Assembly: GCF_041296385.1 (NCBI RefSeq)
Contig: NC_091022.1
Coordinates: 21,037,967-21,101,966, forward strand
Length of the DNA: 64,000 bases
Origin: Aphelocoma coerulescens
Lineage: Eukaryota; Chordata; Aves; Passeriformes; Corvidae
Reading direction: 5' to 3'
Part shown: piece by piece, positions 27,268-39,470 of the stretch
Layout: every line of letters starts with the position of its first letter
Numbering within the stretch: the first letter of the stretch is position 1
Program-made: the position numbers and the translations under genes
Notes under the pieces: generated by a model
Database searches by the model: none
What the model was told of the DNA's origin: nothing
The model's input: the letters and a program-made list of their open reading frames with translations, nothing else

Positions 27268-29439
27268 CTGAGCAGAGTCAAAGAAAGCAGCAGAAATGTA
27301 CATTTTTAGTGGTGCCAAAACAGCCAGAAACCTGTGCAGCCTGTGCTCTGTGATTGCATTTTTTCTTGCATCCCCCAAATTGTTTTGGTGAAGAGTAGAA
27401 TAGTGGCATGCTGCCTCATACATACAGAGCTATTAGCAAATACTGAACAAGTGGATGTCTACTTATGCATCTTCCCTAGATAAGCAGAAACTTCCCTCAT
27501 AACCACAACTGAAGAACTCACCCAGACCCTCCTTTCCTCTGGATGAAAAAACTTGAACATACTGTCTTCAGCACAAGAGACATTACTGAGCATCATTGTT
27601 TTAACCCTACTCACACATTTATTTTTATCTTAGGCAGGCTATGCAGTTGTGGACTGTCATGTTTACTTGAGGCATTAAAGAGGCGAGCAGACACGAGGCA
27701 CTCATGAAAGATTGTGATGTGAATCATCATGGGTTAGTAGCAGTGGAATCCATCACAGTAAATATAACTCATCCCCAACGCACAGTAAGCCACTCAAAAC
27801 TGTTAGCAGAGTTTATGCCAACTTTAAAAGACATTGGAGAACCCATTTTCAGAGCATGACCACTGTCATTTCCCATTTTGTCTGCAAGCAGTAATAAATG
27901 TTCGTTAATACTGGGGGGAAGAAAAAAAAAGGAATTAGCAAGCACAGCTCATAAAAGTAATTCAATTAGTGGCACAGTCCTCATTTCCCCTCATGTTCTC
28001 ACTGTTGTTCCTGGTGGAAAAAGCAGGGGAAACACAGCAAAGCTGTTGGGATTCCTTTGGCCAAGCAGACCCTCCTAGTGAGGGGATGGGACTACAGGCA
28101 CTGTTCATGCCCCCCCAGGTGAGACTTAGTTCTGTCCAGCATGTGCCCTCCAAGGAGAAATATTCTCAAAAAGGTGACAGTCACAACACCGGTCCTTGCA
28201 CTCCCTGATCTGCACAGCAGACAGGCTGAGAGGACAGCAACTGTGAATGCACAGTACAAAGAACACTGTATCATGTTGCACTCAGTCCTCTGCCATGTGT
28301 GTTTGACTTATAGTGGTTCTCAGTTTGTTTTTTCTGTTGTAACTCAGTGTTTTTACATCACTTCTTATTCTGAAAGACACTGTACATTGAGTTTTCTGGT
28401 AGCTGCTTATGAAAAAAATGGTAGAGAAGATGAGCATTTCATCATCCCAAAGATAAGCAGTAGAGATGGACAGCTGGGGAAAGGAACTAGGACACAAAAG
28501 CGTACCAGAAGGGTAACAGGGTCAGTTCTAATTACACCTGCCATAAATCCCCACCAAAGACAATGAAAATACAAAGCAATTAAAACAGAGAAGAGGCATA
28601 AAAATAGAAGAAAGATGAAAAATAGAAATTACAAGACAGCTTGGCAATAGGAGTGCTGAATGAAGTGCTAGGGGTAGCTTTTCCTCTTTCTAATGGATTG
28701 TTTTGGTGGTCGTTTCTTCTGTAGTAGACTATGATTACCAATTACTGTTTTTCCATGTGAGTAAAAATGATTCAGTCCCAATTGGGCAACATTTGCATTT
28801 AATAAACCTGAATTTGAAGGGACATTGTTACTGTATGTAGACTTATAGAACCTGAGGTCTCCTCAGAAATGAGTCCCACTTTCATAACAAATGAAATGAA
28901 AAAAAATATTTCTCCCCTATCAGGTATAATATAACAGAATAAATACCATCACAAAATCACCCAGACTCTCTTTAATTTCTCTTCAAATTCACAAAAGTAG
29001 TAGTACTTTCCACTGAAAATGCTAATGTTCCTTGAATTTATGTAGACTTTTTACTCGGGTCTACTCACCTCTCTCTGACATTGCTACACTCCAGGTGAAC
29101 ACCTTGACAAGAAATTACTGACCATATTGCAGAAGGATTTTATTAAGTCATCTGGGGCAGGAAAACCAAGTGCATCAAGTAAATAAGGAACTCCTGTTCT
29201 GCTCCCAAGAGCTGCCCCTACCTTCCACACAGGCTCGTTTGAGAAATTTCTTTGTTCTGACTGCATATAGTCAGTAAGACTTGAGGTAAGTAGGAACATT
29301 TATAATTAGTTATTATTCTCAAGTGGCCTCAGTCTCCCTGAAGAATGAGTGCCTTACCAGTGCTGCCCTCTGGGTAGCAGGTTCTTACAGAACTGTATTT
29401 CAAACTAAATTTACTATTTTAAAAAAATCTACTCCAGGA

Positions 29440-29900
29440 CTGACTTTTTTCCCTCCTTTTTCACAATCATCTCACCATCCCGGCTTTAGGCCAACGTTTC
29501 TCATCCTGGCTGAGCATAAGAGATTTCACCCACCACGCAAGTTGCAGAGTGGATCTGCAGATGTTGGAGGCTGGCAGGACTTTCTGCTGCCCCACCCTTT
29601 CTCCCGGGGATGCTCACACGTCACAGCAGCTGCACTCAGCAATGTCCCTCACCCCCAAAGGGCTTCCTTGGCGTCCTGCCACTGCTGAAGCATCACATCC
29701 CGACCACTGCAGCACCACTCAGAAGACCGTGGGGAGTGCTGACATGTGGGATTTATCTGGGGGCTCTCTGAAGCAACCTGCAGCATGAAACAGATGGGAA
29801 ACGCTGCCACGTGGCCTCGTCTCCTGGCCGGGGCACAGGCACAAACAGGGGCTCCTCTGATGGGGCTCGGCTGCCGTGTGTGTGACTCCATCATTTAACC
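29440..29900. other. GC-rich patch in the downstream intergenic region
   Basis: This is about 460 bp of clearly elevated GC with scattered CpGs in otherwise AT-rich DNA. Overlapping open frames of 60-121 codons occur on both strands, as expected when stop codons are rare. None looks like a known protein. No repeat family was identified. Confidence 0.45.
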
Positions 29901-32322
29901 CGCTTTACACAACTTCCTTGTCCCCAGCCAAGTTTTTTCCTTGTTTGGAGATATGGGTTAAGATATGAAGATAGGGACGAAGCTCATCCATTCAGGTCAG
30001 GGCACTGGACTCTGTCAAAAGCTGGTTTGAAATGCAAGGCAGCTACAGCTGTAACTTTCCCCAACTGTTCTTTGCATAATTCTTCTGAAAACAAGTATAC
30101 CAGACAACAACACACTCGAGAGTTTTTTTTACCTTGTATGAAGTCTTACTGGCTTGGTTTTGCCATCCAGGATTTTTCCAGATGTTCTGTGATCTCACTC
30201 ACAATTAACATATCCAGGATCCAAGTCTCACACTAGCACTGAGATCAGACTTAGACATGTACTTTCTATAGTATGACATGATTCTTGATTTGATTTACAT
30301 TTTCTAAGCCTTTTCTAAATAAGAAAATTTTCTATGTAAGAAAATTAAAAAGGTATGCAAATAATGACTTTGAATATCATTGGCAACTCCTAATCTATTT
30401 CACTGCTGAACCTTTACACTACAAAATTATCATAATTCTGTATTTCTTTGGAAAACATGCGGTGCACAGACACATTCATCCTGGGTTGAGTCTCCTGTTA
30501 TTCACAGCTCTAAGATTAAAATGGCATTTCTAATTTTTATATCTGAGAAAGAAAAATGAACTAGGCAAAATATAGTATGCATGACCTTATAACACTAATT
30601 ACTCACTGGCAGGAGCCACCAGCACTCACATACAGCTGTAACAAGGCTTTGACTCAGGATGTTATTTTTCTGCAGATTACCACCCTAAACTCAGACCATT
30701 TATCATGAACTGCTGACATTTCAGCACTAGCACAACAATACACAGCACAAACTGCTGACCAAAATTGAGCACAGCTTTTTGACGCAGTAGATTATAGTTC
30801 ATTATTGGGATATCCCCGTAATAATAATTCATTTTCCCTTGATAAAAATATCATCCTCTAAAATTAGTTACAGTGAGTTGGATAATTCTTAATAAAGAAG
30901 AGGCACGCAAGTTAGAAGAACCACCCCTGCTTAATCACAGCAAAAAGCAGAGTTCCTGCTTGATGACCTGAAGTGTTTTAAGAACAAAAGTAAATTTTAA
31001 AATATGAATTATGCTAATTTTCACTTGGCTTTTTTTTTTTACTTTCTTTGAAATCAGAACTTTTTGAAATAGCTTGCAAAGGCTCCATGGAGAAACCTGG
31101 TTGTCCTCTATGTATTTGCAAATCATCTAGTACCTTCCTTTTAGATCACCGGAAGCATGTAAACTATTTCTTGGGAAATAAATTGTTTTCCAGGATGACA
31201 CTTAGGAGAGCAAAACCCAGCAGCCAAACATGGTGAAATGTGAACATTTGTTTGGGAGTGAAATGAAGCAGTGAGTGATATTTTATGGAATTATCATGTG
31301 TCAAGTTTTAAGTTATTTGGTAGAAGGAAGTAATTTCAAAACATATCAGTATTTCTTCAAGCAGGGAATGTTTTGCTACAGCTCTGTCAAATCTTCTAGA
31401 ACTGAAAACCATTCCATCAAAGTCAATGTGAACTCTGACAGTGGTTACAAGAGGAATAGGCTTGCAGTAAGCATACCACATAAAATGTAATTTTAAACAA
31501 AATAATTTTACTTTAAAAGGGATTGCATTTCTTTCTTGAAGATTTTGCTACATTTCTCAAGAATCCTCATTATTTGCACAACATGAGTCCTTGCTCGATG
31601 GTTGTAAATGAGGGAGGCAGAGGACCAGTAAGGCACCATATGTAAGATTAAGATTCAGACACCTTAGACTATTTTCTAAATCACTCAGAAAGAAAATGCA
31701 GGGTTTTTCATTTCAGCTTTTCCCAAAAAGACTTTTACCATTGTTCTTTCATATGCTATTAATCTGCAAGTTTCTGATTCTACAGACTGCTGTAGAGCAG
31801 TAAAAAGTATCTCCAGGTTAAAGGTATTTGCAAAGAATCAGGTAACACATGGGTGCATTTGGAGGAGACAAATCTGAAGGAGATATTCTATTTTACATTG
31901 TGTAAAATTTGATACTGCCATTGCATTCTCATAAAAGTGATTATTCTCTTTAGGAAATGATGTAAAACAATAAAGGAGCGGTGTTAATGTGCTCTGTTAA
32001 ATGTTTCAGGATGTGCAATCAAAGAGGTTGGTTTGCACAGCACAAAGCTGAAACTAAAGGGGATCACTGCTGAAGTCCCATGGTTGCAGGCAACACAGCT
32101 GCAAGAAGGGTAACCACAAAGAATTTCACTTATCAGAAATACAGAGTGCACCAAAGATTTTGTCAGAAGGCACAAGTGTGTCCAAAAGTAAGCACAGCAA
32201 CAAGAAATCCTGTTCTATCAACCACAAATACGGATTAGAATTAGCTGCACTGAAAACAAGTCTGATTTGGGACACGTGGCTGAGAATTTGTGCAAGAAAC
32301 ATGAAATAATTTAGGAACATAA

Positions 32323-32505
32323 CCCCCCTGCCCACCTTCCACTAGACCAGGTTTCTCAGAGCCCTATCCAGTCTGATCCCGAACACTTCCAAGAATGAGG
32401 CATCCACAACTTCTCTGGGCAACCTGTGCCAGTGCCTCACCACCCTCACAGGAAAGAACTTCTTCCCAATATCTAATCTAAATCTACCCTCATTCAGTCT
32501 AAAGA
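32323..32505 (-). mobile_element. CR1 LINE fragment
   Basis: Read on the minus strand this is the CR1 region just before the 3' end: AGATTAGATATTGGGAAGAA, then GGTGGTGAGGCACTGGCACA, GTTGCCCAGAGAAG and ACCTGGTCTAGTGGAAGG. The terminal CCTTCCAACCC block and octamer tail are missing, so the copy is truncated at both ends. A short open frame across it (32342-32584) is only the translated repeat. Confidence 0.9.
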
Positions 32506-35500
32506 CAAAACAAAATATCTTCCACAGAGATGAAAAATGCCAAATTACTCTTTTAGGAAGCAGGGGTTGAATTGCTTCAGGCAATCATGGAGTAAAGTTG
32601 TGTTACATAGACAGGAGCAGCAGATAGCACATGGTGTTTCAGGCACTTGGGGAACTTCATGGATAAAAATTAAGGCATCCTAGAAATTACTGGATGTCAC
32701 TGCTGGTCAGGAATTATAAAAATAAATTTGAATCCTGAAATTAAACTTAGACTTTCTCATTTGGCCAAGTGTCATTGCAAAAGTTCCACTCTAGGCTACC
32801 AGGCTGCTTTGGTGTGGTGTTCTACTGCTGGAGCCCTCACTTCCACACAGCTCTGCCTTCAGCATGTCTGAAACAAAAACAGGACTGAAAGATGCAATCC
32901 AATTAAGAAATTGTTTCAGATTATAAATATCTTATTTATAATTTACAACAGAATTTAAAGTATTTTTCTGCTGCTGCCTTCAGAAGAAAGTAAATGCACA
33001 CACATAAACTTCTGCTGGGAAGGATAGATGCTTTGTAGAGATGTTTTACTGTAACAATTTTTTGCCTCAAGTATTTTAACTTGTCAACCTCCCACTGGTT
33101 GGTTTTTTTAAAAAATTGAAATGGATTAATTTTCATAAACTTCTGTAGAAAGTATTTATTTTGCAACCATGGTGCTGAAATTAAACAGCTAGATAGATAC
33201 ATGTTTATATTCCTGCAACCACAGGACTTTTTTTTAAAGCCTCCATGAATGTGTTGCTAAGAAACCAAGTCTTTCGTATATCTATGTCACTCTTTAACTT
33301 ATCCTAATTACAAACAGTTTTTTAGATTGCATTTGAAATTATATTTTTAATATCTAGCCATTGTCCAATCACTTCAGATGTCTATTTACAGGAGGCAGTA
33401 GAAAGGGACAAGTGAAGTAAATAGGGTTTTTCTTAAAGTTTTCTTAAAGTTTTCTTGGAGTTGCTGAAGTGTTTACAGGAAGCCTTTCCCCCACACGAGA
33501 AGGGTCAGATCTATTACAGCAAACAGTTGTGATTGACTCGACCTTTAGCATTTTTGTGTTATTAATTCTTCCTGTAACTTGCTGCAAATATTATGTTTGT
33601 TTGTTTTCTGTTTCTTATGAATAAATTGTACTGAGTAAGAACCTAATGGTTTAGGGCTTGCACAATTTTCAGGCTCTCTGCTCAAATCCCTCTTTCTGCC
33701 AGCAGATCTATTCCTCGATTGCACTGCCTACCTCTTCTAAACATAAATCACTTCTGCATTTCTCCAGAGCTGGATGGAACTTTTTCCTATGGCATCCCTT
33801 AAGGGAACAAAAGAAACTAAAAAAAACTAACAAACTTTGTACTCAGAAGTAGCATTCAAGACACTTGAACCAGAAACTGTAGACCACATATGTGTATTGC
33901 ATCCATCTGCATAAAAGCAGAGCACCAGCTACAAAAGGTTCTGTTTTGATTTCCCAGACACTATTAAAGTGAACTGGAAACCAGAAAAAGTATAGATTAC
34001 TACTTACCAAAGACAAGCCAGTAAAAGACAATAAAGACCTGCAACTGTCATTGCCTTTCAGCCTTCACCATTAAAAATTGAGAGCTAATTAAATAACCAG
34101 GAAAGCTTGGAAAGCCTAAAGAAAGTACAAGCTAAAGAATCTGTGAGTTACATTTAAGGGTCTCTAATGATAAGCAAGTGTAGGTCCTGCTCACTAGCCT
34201 GACCTCTTCCCACCAAGGGCATAGGGTCCCAAAACAACTGAGTAAAAATAACAGCAAACATTTTGGTGTAGAGAGAGCAGTTCACTTGATACTCTGAATT
34301 GTTATGTTTAGAACATAAAAATGTCTGCCTCCAAATTATCCATCTGGATGTATTAATGGTCACCAGAAAGCAAGCTGTGATAGTGGCTGTTCCATGCAGA
34401 CAATCAAATATGATATTTCACATGTTGTTTGCCCAGCTCTAGTGTCCAAGACAAGAAGCTGTGAGACACACACCACCTGTCACCACCAATCCCCACACTG
34501 CTGCAGCCACTAGTAAGGAGCAAAACACCTTTAAAAAGTCATTTTTATGAGAATACAAAGCATGTTGCTACTGAGCCAATCAACACAGCACCAATGGGCA
34601 ATATTTTCCACCTGAGATACACCCTCAATACGAGCTGATGGCCAAGGGGTACTGGAACTCATGATGGGTTTTTTTTCCTTGCAGCTATTCCTCACCATAG
34701 CAGTAAACTTGGGGTTATCTCAAGAACACAAAATGCATTTTAAACAGCCCCTCTTTTATCTCACTTTTGAAACAGCATTACACTATTAGTATTTTAAAAT
34801 TTCCTAGTACCGAAATTAACTGACATTCAGCAGGAAAACATTGTCTGTTCAAGGAGTAAATACTTCCCTCAACATAATGCAGGAGACCTTAACAGAAAAT
34901 CATTGTTTGCTGGAATGAAAGACCAGTTTTGCCATTTTTAATGGTGGCAGATTGCAGAAGTTAAAATTGAAAAGCATCTGAGGTTTTTCAAGGAAGCAAT
35001 AAAAGTCACCATGGGCATTGTAAATTCCCTTGGCATTTGAGCACTTTTCCCAAGAAAATCAAATCTCATTCCAATCTATGCCATTACTCAGTGAAGTGCT
35101 TTGTTACCTGTAACATCCTGGAGCAGTGCATTGGCAGATAAGGCACATCTGAAAGGTCCCAACATCTTGTCCTAAAGTATCACCATGGCTACAGAACTGG
35201 TACATATTGCTCTTCCTGAAATTGTTGCTAATGCGTCAGACTAAACTAATAAAAATACTTAATATACAGATATCTGAAAATAAACACACAAGGTGGACCC
35301 TTTGTCTCAAGAATCACATCTAAAAGATCTTGAACCTTGCTCTCCATCTTTGTATCCAGGTAACAAACTACAGGTATTTGCATAATAGTGATGAGCATAA
35401 CCAGTGATGAGCAACTGGTTACTGATGGTTTCTTTCCTTCAGCACGCTGATTCAGGCCAGGCCAGGACCTCATTTTAGGAAAACGTGCCTCCTTATATAG

Positions 35501-36457
35501 CTTGCCGTTGCTTAAAATCCCAATTAGATTAAAATATTCTCCCACCCTGAGGATTTCCTCAGTCATTAGTCAGAAATGAGATTCACTTTCGTCCCACCAG
35601 AGCACTTATTGCCCCTGTGTGCTCTGGAGGCACTAATTATTGCCAGCAGTAAATCGGCAGCTCATGACTGCTCACATCGTTAGCCACCCTCTAAGGAGAT
35701 CATCAGCACCTCACTGAGCAGCCTGTCCTTTGCTCCCTGCCTGGCCAATACTCAGATCCTAATGTGAAGCCATCCCACTGTTTTTTTAATAATCTCATAT
35801 TCCATAAAACATGTAACTTGCTAATCATACAACACAGCACATTGCTGGCTCTCCTGTGAGATGAAATGAAATGATAATCCAATCACTTTCAGTGGTAACA
35901 GGTCCTTGGGTGATTGTATCCTGAGCTGCCTCTGCAGGTTCTCACATCACTGAGAAAGGCAAAAAATTAACAGCAAAACTCACATTCTTATAAGGATTCA
36001 TAGTATATGTAAAACATGGGCAGATATTTGGATAAAAATACTTTCATCCCAAGCACTAAACTGCCTCAGTTCTGTTATTATTTGCATTTTCTAAGCATGG
36101 GTCATCAGAACATGACCTTGTCTGCCTCAGACCACCAACTGCCCTGAGCTGCTCGTGTGAGAGCCGTGTACAAACACTGGTACCTCTTATCTGAATTCTC
36201 CCTGGCCTCCTCTCTGCCTTCACAACTGATAGCACACGTGGAAATGGTAGCAGTTGGCTGTAATCAAGTGTGAGGTTTTTTGACATAAGGATTATTTTTA
36301 ATAACTTGGGTTCTTTTTTTGTTACACAAAAACACCATAACTCTCAGCATACAGTTTGATAACTTTAATGAGGCTTTGCAATTTACATTCAATGTGTATT
36401 AGTACACAAAATATAAGAAATCACATATACACATAAACTTTGCTTTGTTGTTTTACA

Positions 36458-38238
36458 AACCAACCAGAATGAACTACACAAACTACATTTATTCACATAA
36501 CAAAATGGAACATTTTCAAGCTTTCTTCACCAATCAAATATCTCAACAACTTATGGACCAACATTATTTTTCAGCTGCTAAAACAACAATCTTCCATAAG
36601 GAACAAATAATTTATGTCAACAGATACACTGGCATCGCATTCTACGAAATGAAAAGCCAAGTTGAGCACTGACTGAATGCTTCCAGATTTCAGCAGAACT
36701 CACGAGAAGCAATAGTGCAGAACTTACACTAGCATCAAATCTGTCCACAGTTTATCAGCCCTATGACTGAGAAAAAAAAAAATCACATACAGAAATTCTT
36801 TAGGGTAAATGAGGCCATTTCATTACAGGGTTATTTAACCCACTTATTTTTCAGCCTTTTTAAAACAAAAAGGAAATAGCTTTAAAAAAAATTTTTAAAA
36901 AGAAATACTTAAACCTTTTGGGTTTTCATTTGCTGACTTATAAACTATATTCACATACAACATGAATTTGTACTTTGTGCATAGTTTTGGTCCCTCAGAC
37001 TGTCTTATTAGTGAATCTGTTTTTAACTGTTCAAATATACCAACACTTCACTCATGTAGTTATTTGAAGTTAAGTAGGCAAAAATAACATAGACCTATCT
37101 TAAAACAGTATCTCTCATTTTTGGCTTCTGAACAGCACACAGTCACAAAAACCAAAGCTTCTTTTAGCAGCATTAAAGGTGAAGTGTGAACTTCTGTGTG
37201 AAGCTGTCCTAAAAATTTTCTGGTACTTTCAAATATATTGAATGCTCTCAGCTCTTCAGACACAGACCCTGCAAAACCTGAGCATTCAGCTTGCTTTCAC
37301 AAACAAAACCCTGCTCCCAGAGCAGTTCCCTGCAGAGGTGCTCATTTGGTCACACACATTTTCACAACACACGTGACTTTTTACAAATGAAACCAATGTA
37401 CCACATGAGTATTTCAGTACATGCACTAGGGGAACGCTTCCAGAATCATCCTTCAGTTTGGTAAGGAGAGAAAAACTACAATTTTCACAGACTAGCCACT
37501 GCTTTATGCCTGTTAGTTTCAACAAAATGTGTTGAAAGGACTAAAAGCTCACCAATACATGTAACTCAAAATGTAACTGTAAGGAAGCTGAGCTCCTCTG
37601 CTTCTGTGTTCCCACAGGGAACCTCAGGTTTTGTCAGTGATTTGAAAGGAACACTAACACTGATGAAGTTTGCAGCTCTCCCAAAAATTCATGGAACAGT
37701 AAATAATTAAGAGGCCAAGTCAATGAACCAAGCAGAGTGGACCATTTAATAAACTGGGCATAAGCAAAGTGTCTTTCATACACACAATTGGCAAATTCAA
37801 TGCCTAGAAGTATAGAATACCCTTATGGAAAGGATGCTTGACTTTGTTCTAGAAAACAGTGGCTCTGCAAAGGATTTAGGGGTATCTCTGGCAGAAAAAT
37901 ATCTACCCCTTTCAAAAATCACCCTGGAGATCACTTTTGCACTTGTACAAGTCTGTTAAGGTGAAAGGTTTGGTGGGGAGTGTTATAAGGGGCCTCTTCA
38001 CTTTAGCACATGGAAGAGAAAAAATATAGATGATTTAACATTCCACTACCAGTTTTGGAAGTGAATTAAAACATTCAAGGGCATCTTTTGGAGCAGCAAT
38101 ATCAAACTGGTAAGCAACAATAACAAACCACTCACAATTTAAAACAAATGCCAAACCACTGAGCCTTGGAACTCATTTTAAGGTACTGCCCACGTAGGAG
38201 CGTTGCCTCCATCATCTCTTCATAGACTGAGTTAAACT
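36458..38238 (-). other. PTGFR: PTGFR 3' UTR (inferred extent)
   Basis: This is AT-rich sequence downstream of the PTGFR stop codon, without a competing gene. A canonical AATAAA at 36493-36488 followed by a GT-rich element gives the best end. The resulting length of about 1.8 kb is plausible for this gene, whose mammalian 3' UTR is also long. An AATAAA also overlaps the stop codon itself (38243-38238), and an ATTAAA further on (36369-36364) is an alternative end. Confidence 0.55.
36488..36493 (-). terminator. PTGFR: Likely PTGFR polyadenylation signal
   Basis: AATAAA on the minus strand is followed 15-35 nt later by a GT-rich stretch containing CTGGTTGGTTTG at about 36473-36460. This is the classic hexamer plus downstream element arrangement. 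A second possible site is ATTAAA at 36369-36364, with TGGTGTTTTTGTGT downstream at about 36335-36322. Confidence 0.55.
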
Positions 38239-38544
38239 TTATTGTCCCATAGAGCTGAGAGGCTGTCGGTTTATCTGTTTGGAACTTACTGGTGACTCTG
38301 ATATTGCTGCAACCTTCAGAGAATTCTTGATGGAGCTGAGTTCCCACATGTGTAAGTTTATGACGTGCACACCACAACATCCACTTGTGATCTTGTACAG
38401 GTTTTTAAGAACAGCCTTCCGGAGAAGAATGTACACCCAGGGATCTAAAATCTGATTCCACGTGGCCATTCGGAGAGCAAAAAGTGTCGTCTCACAGGTC
38501 TCCTTTGAGCGACCCTCATTAATCCCAATTCTGGCCATTGTCAC
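38239..38544 (-). CDS. PTGFR: PTGFR last coding exon: residues 264-364 and stop
   Basis: This is the C-terminal exon of the FP receptor. It joins the upstream exon in phase 0: exon 2 ends SPFL and this exon begins VTMARIG, which recreates the family sequence across TM6/ECL3. It carries TM7 (about 284-303) with [15 protein letters not shown] at 287-301. R288 is the conserved arginine that prostanoid receptors use to bind the ligand carboxylate, and D297-P-W-V-Y301 is the DPxxY variant of NPxxY. After TM7 come a putative helix 8 ([10 protein letters not shown], 305-314), a CC pair at 319-320 and a serine-rich tail ending in TAA at 38241-38239. The total is 364 residues, against 359 that I recall for the human protein. 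Residues 350-364 do not resemble the mammalian end, and the tail is slightly longer. Coding upstream of 38544 is excluded because the open frame there is intronic and follows a TTTTCAG acceptor. Confidence 0.96.
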   Translation of the reverse strand: MTMARIGINEGRSKETCETTLFALRMATWNQILDPWVYILLRKAVLKNLYKITSGCCGVHVINLHMWELSSIKNSLKVAAISESPVSSKQINRQPLSSMGQ

Positions 38545-38659
38545 CTGAAAAGGCAGTATTTTAGAATTATGCATCAAAAAATACACCAAGAGAGCATTTA
38601 AATTATCTGAAAATCAAGTATTTTAAAACTGTATATTAAAAAATATACCAAGAGAGCAT
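38543..38659 (-). repeat. 62-bp-period tandem duplication carrying two copies of the PTGFR 3' splice site
   Basis: Two 55-nt copies, 38543-38597 and 38605-38659, are about 80% identical by my hand alignment. Both contain, on the minus strand, ATGCTCTCTTGG, then a T-run, then AAAATACT, then TTTTCAG. The copy next to the exon (AG at 38546-38545) is the authentic acceptor because it restores the family reading frame. The distal copy ends in TTGATTTTCAG (AG at 38608-38607). No AG lies between the two, so both are plausible to the scanning spliceosome. Using the distal site would add 62 nt and read I-I and then TAA directly after L263. Confidence 0.85.
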
Positions 38660-39119
38660 GAGTGAAATCGTTTCAACATTGTCTCTAACTTCACACCTTC
38701 ACAGCATCAGGGCATCCCAAATTGCAATGTAAATACTTTCAGGCATATAACATTTATCACCCTAGAAATCCTCTAATGTTTTACAAAGGACATACATGTG
38801 CCTCTGCTGAATTACTTCTGCTGAACTTTGAGCAGAGGATGGCAACCAGGGACTGATCTGAGCAACAAGTAAAAATTTAATCCAGAATTTGATCTAACAA
38901 AGCATGCCAATATTGTTCCAGAAATGGATTTTCTCAAGGACAGAATCCACTTGTAGGTCAGCACATTTTTTTATAAAAGCTATTTATTTTTTCGTATTTT
39001 CCTAATTAAAGGCTGCATAAGGAGCATAGTACCTTGATTTCGACAAGAAGATTCACGTTTTACAGTGTAGCAGAAAACAATTTATTGACACCAGAAGATC
39101 TAGAGGTCTGAAGGAAAAT

Positions 39120-39470
39120 TTAAGCCATGGTGACAAAAGCCAATGATACCCCTCCACTTGTCAGTGGAGACACAGAGGGTTTCATTCACCTCTGGAGGTG
39201 CTGCACATGGACAGACCTCCACCAGCAACAACACTACCAGAGACAATAATTCCACATGGTGGAATTCCAGAATGGCTCAGCAGGACAGCATCTGGCAGAG
39301 GATACCCAAGGGCTACACCAGCCCAGCAAGCTGTGGCTCTGGCCTCCCTGCTCTGCAGAGCAGCAAGCTGGGCTGTGAGACACAGCCCCAGTGAAACTCA
39401 GGCCACTGGGACTCCTGCCCTGCAGAGACCTCCTGTACAGGCTGGCTGCCACTGGGGGTTTGTAACCTAA
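39120..39470. other. GC-richer patch inside the PTGFR intron with two palindromes
   Basis: About 350 bp is clearly richer in GC than the surrounding intron. It includes AATTCCAC-ATG-GTGGAATT (39248-39266, a perfect 8-bp hairpin with a 3-nt loop) and CTGCTCTGCAGAGCAG (39348-39363, a perfect 16-bp palindrome). Open frames occur on both strands (up to 108 codons on the minus strand), but none resembles a known domain. It may be an old unclassified repeat or a conserved non-coding element. Confidence 0.5.

Larger units (their letters stand above)
27268..36457. other. Intergenic DNA downstream of PTGFR
   Basis: This contains the minus-strand CR1 piece at 32323 and the GC-rich patch at 29440. The longest frame (141 codons, 28141-28566, ATG start) has no recognisable domain and no supporting context. 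Nothing else is supported. Confidence 0.65.

Noticed and set aside
28141..28566. 141-codon ATG frame, a possible small gene
   Set aside because: There is no recognisable domain, no splice or promoter context and no compositional shift. This length is expected by chance in 64 kb over six frames.
29323..29688. 121-codon frame in the GC-rich patch
   Set aside because: Overlapping frames on both strands and the lack of any domain point to composition rather than coding.
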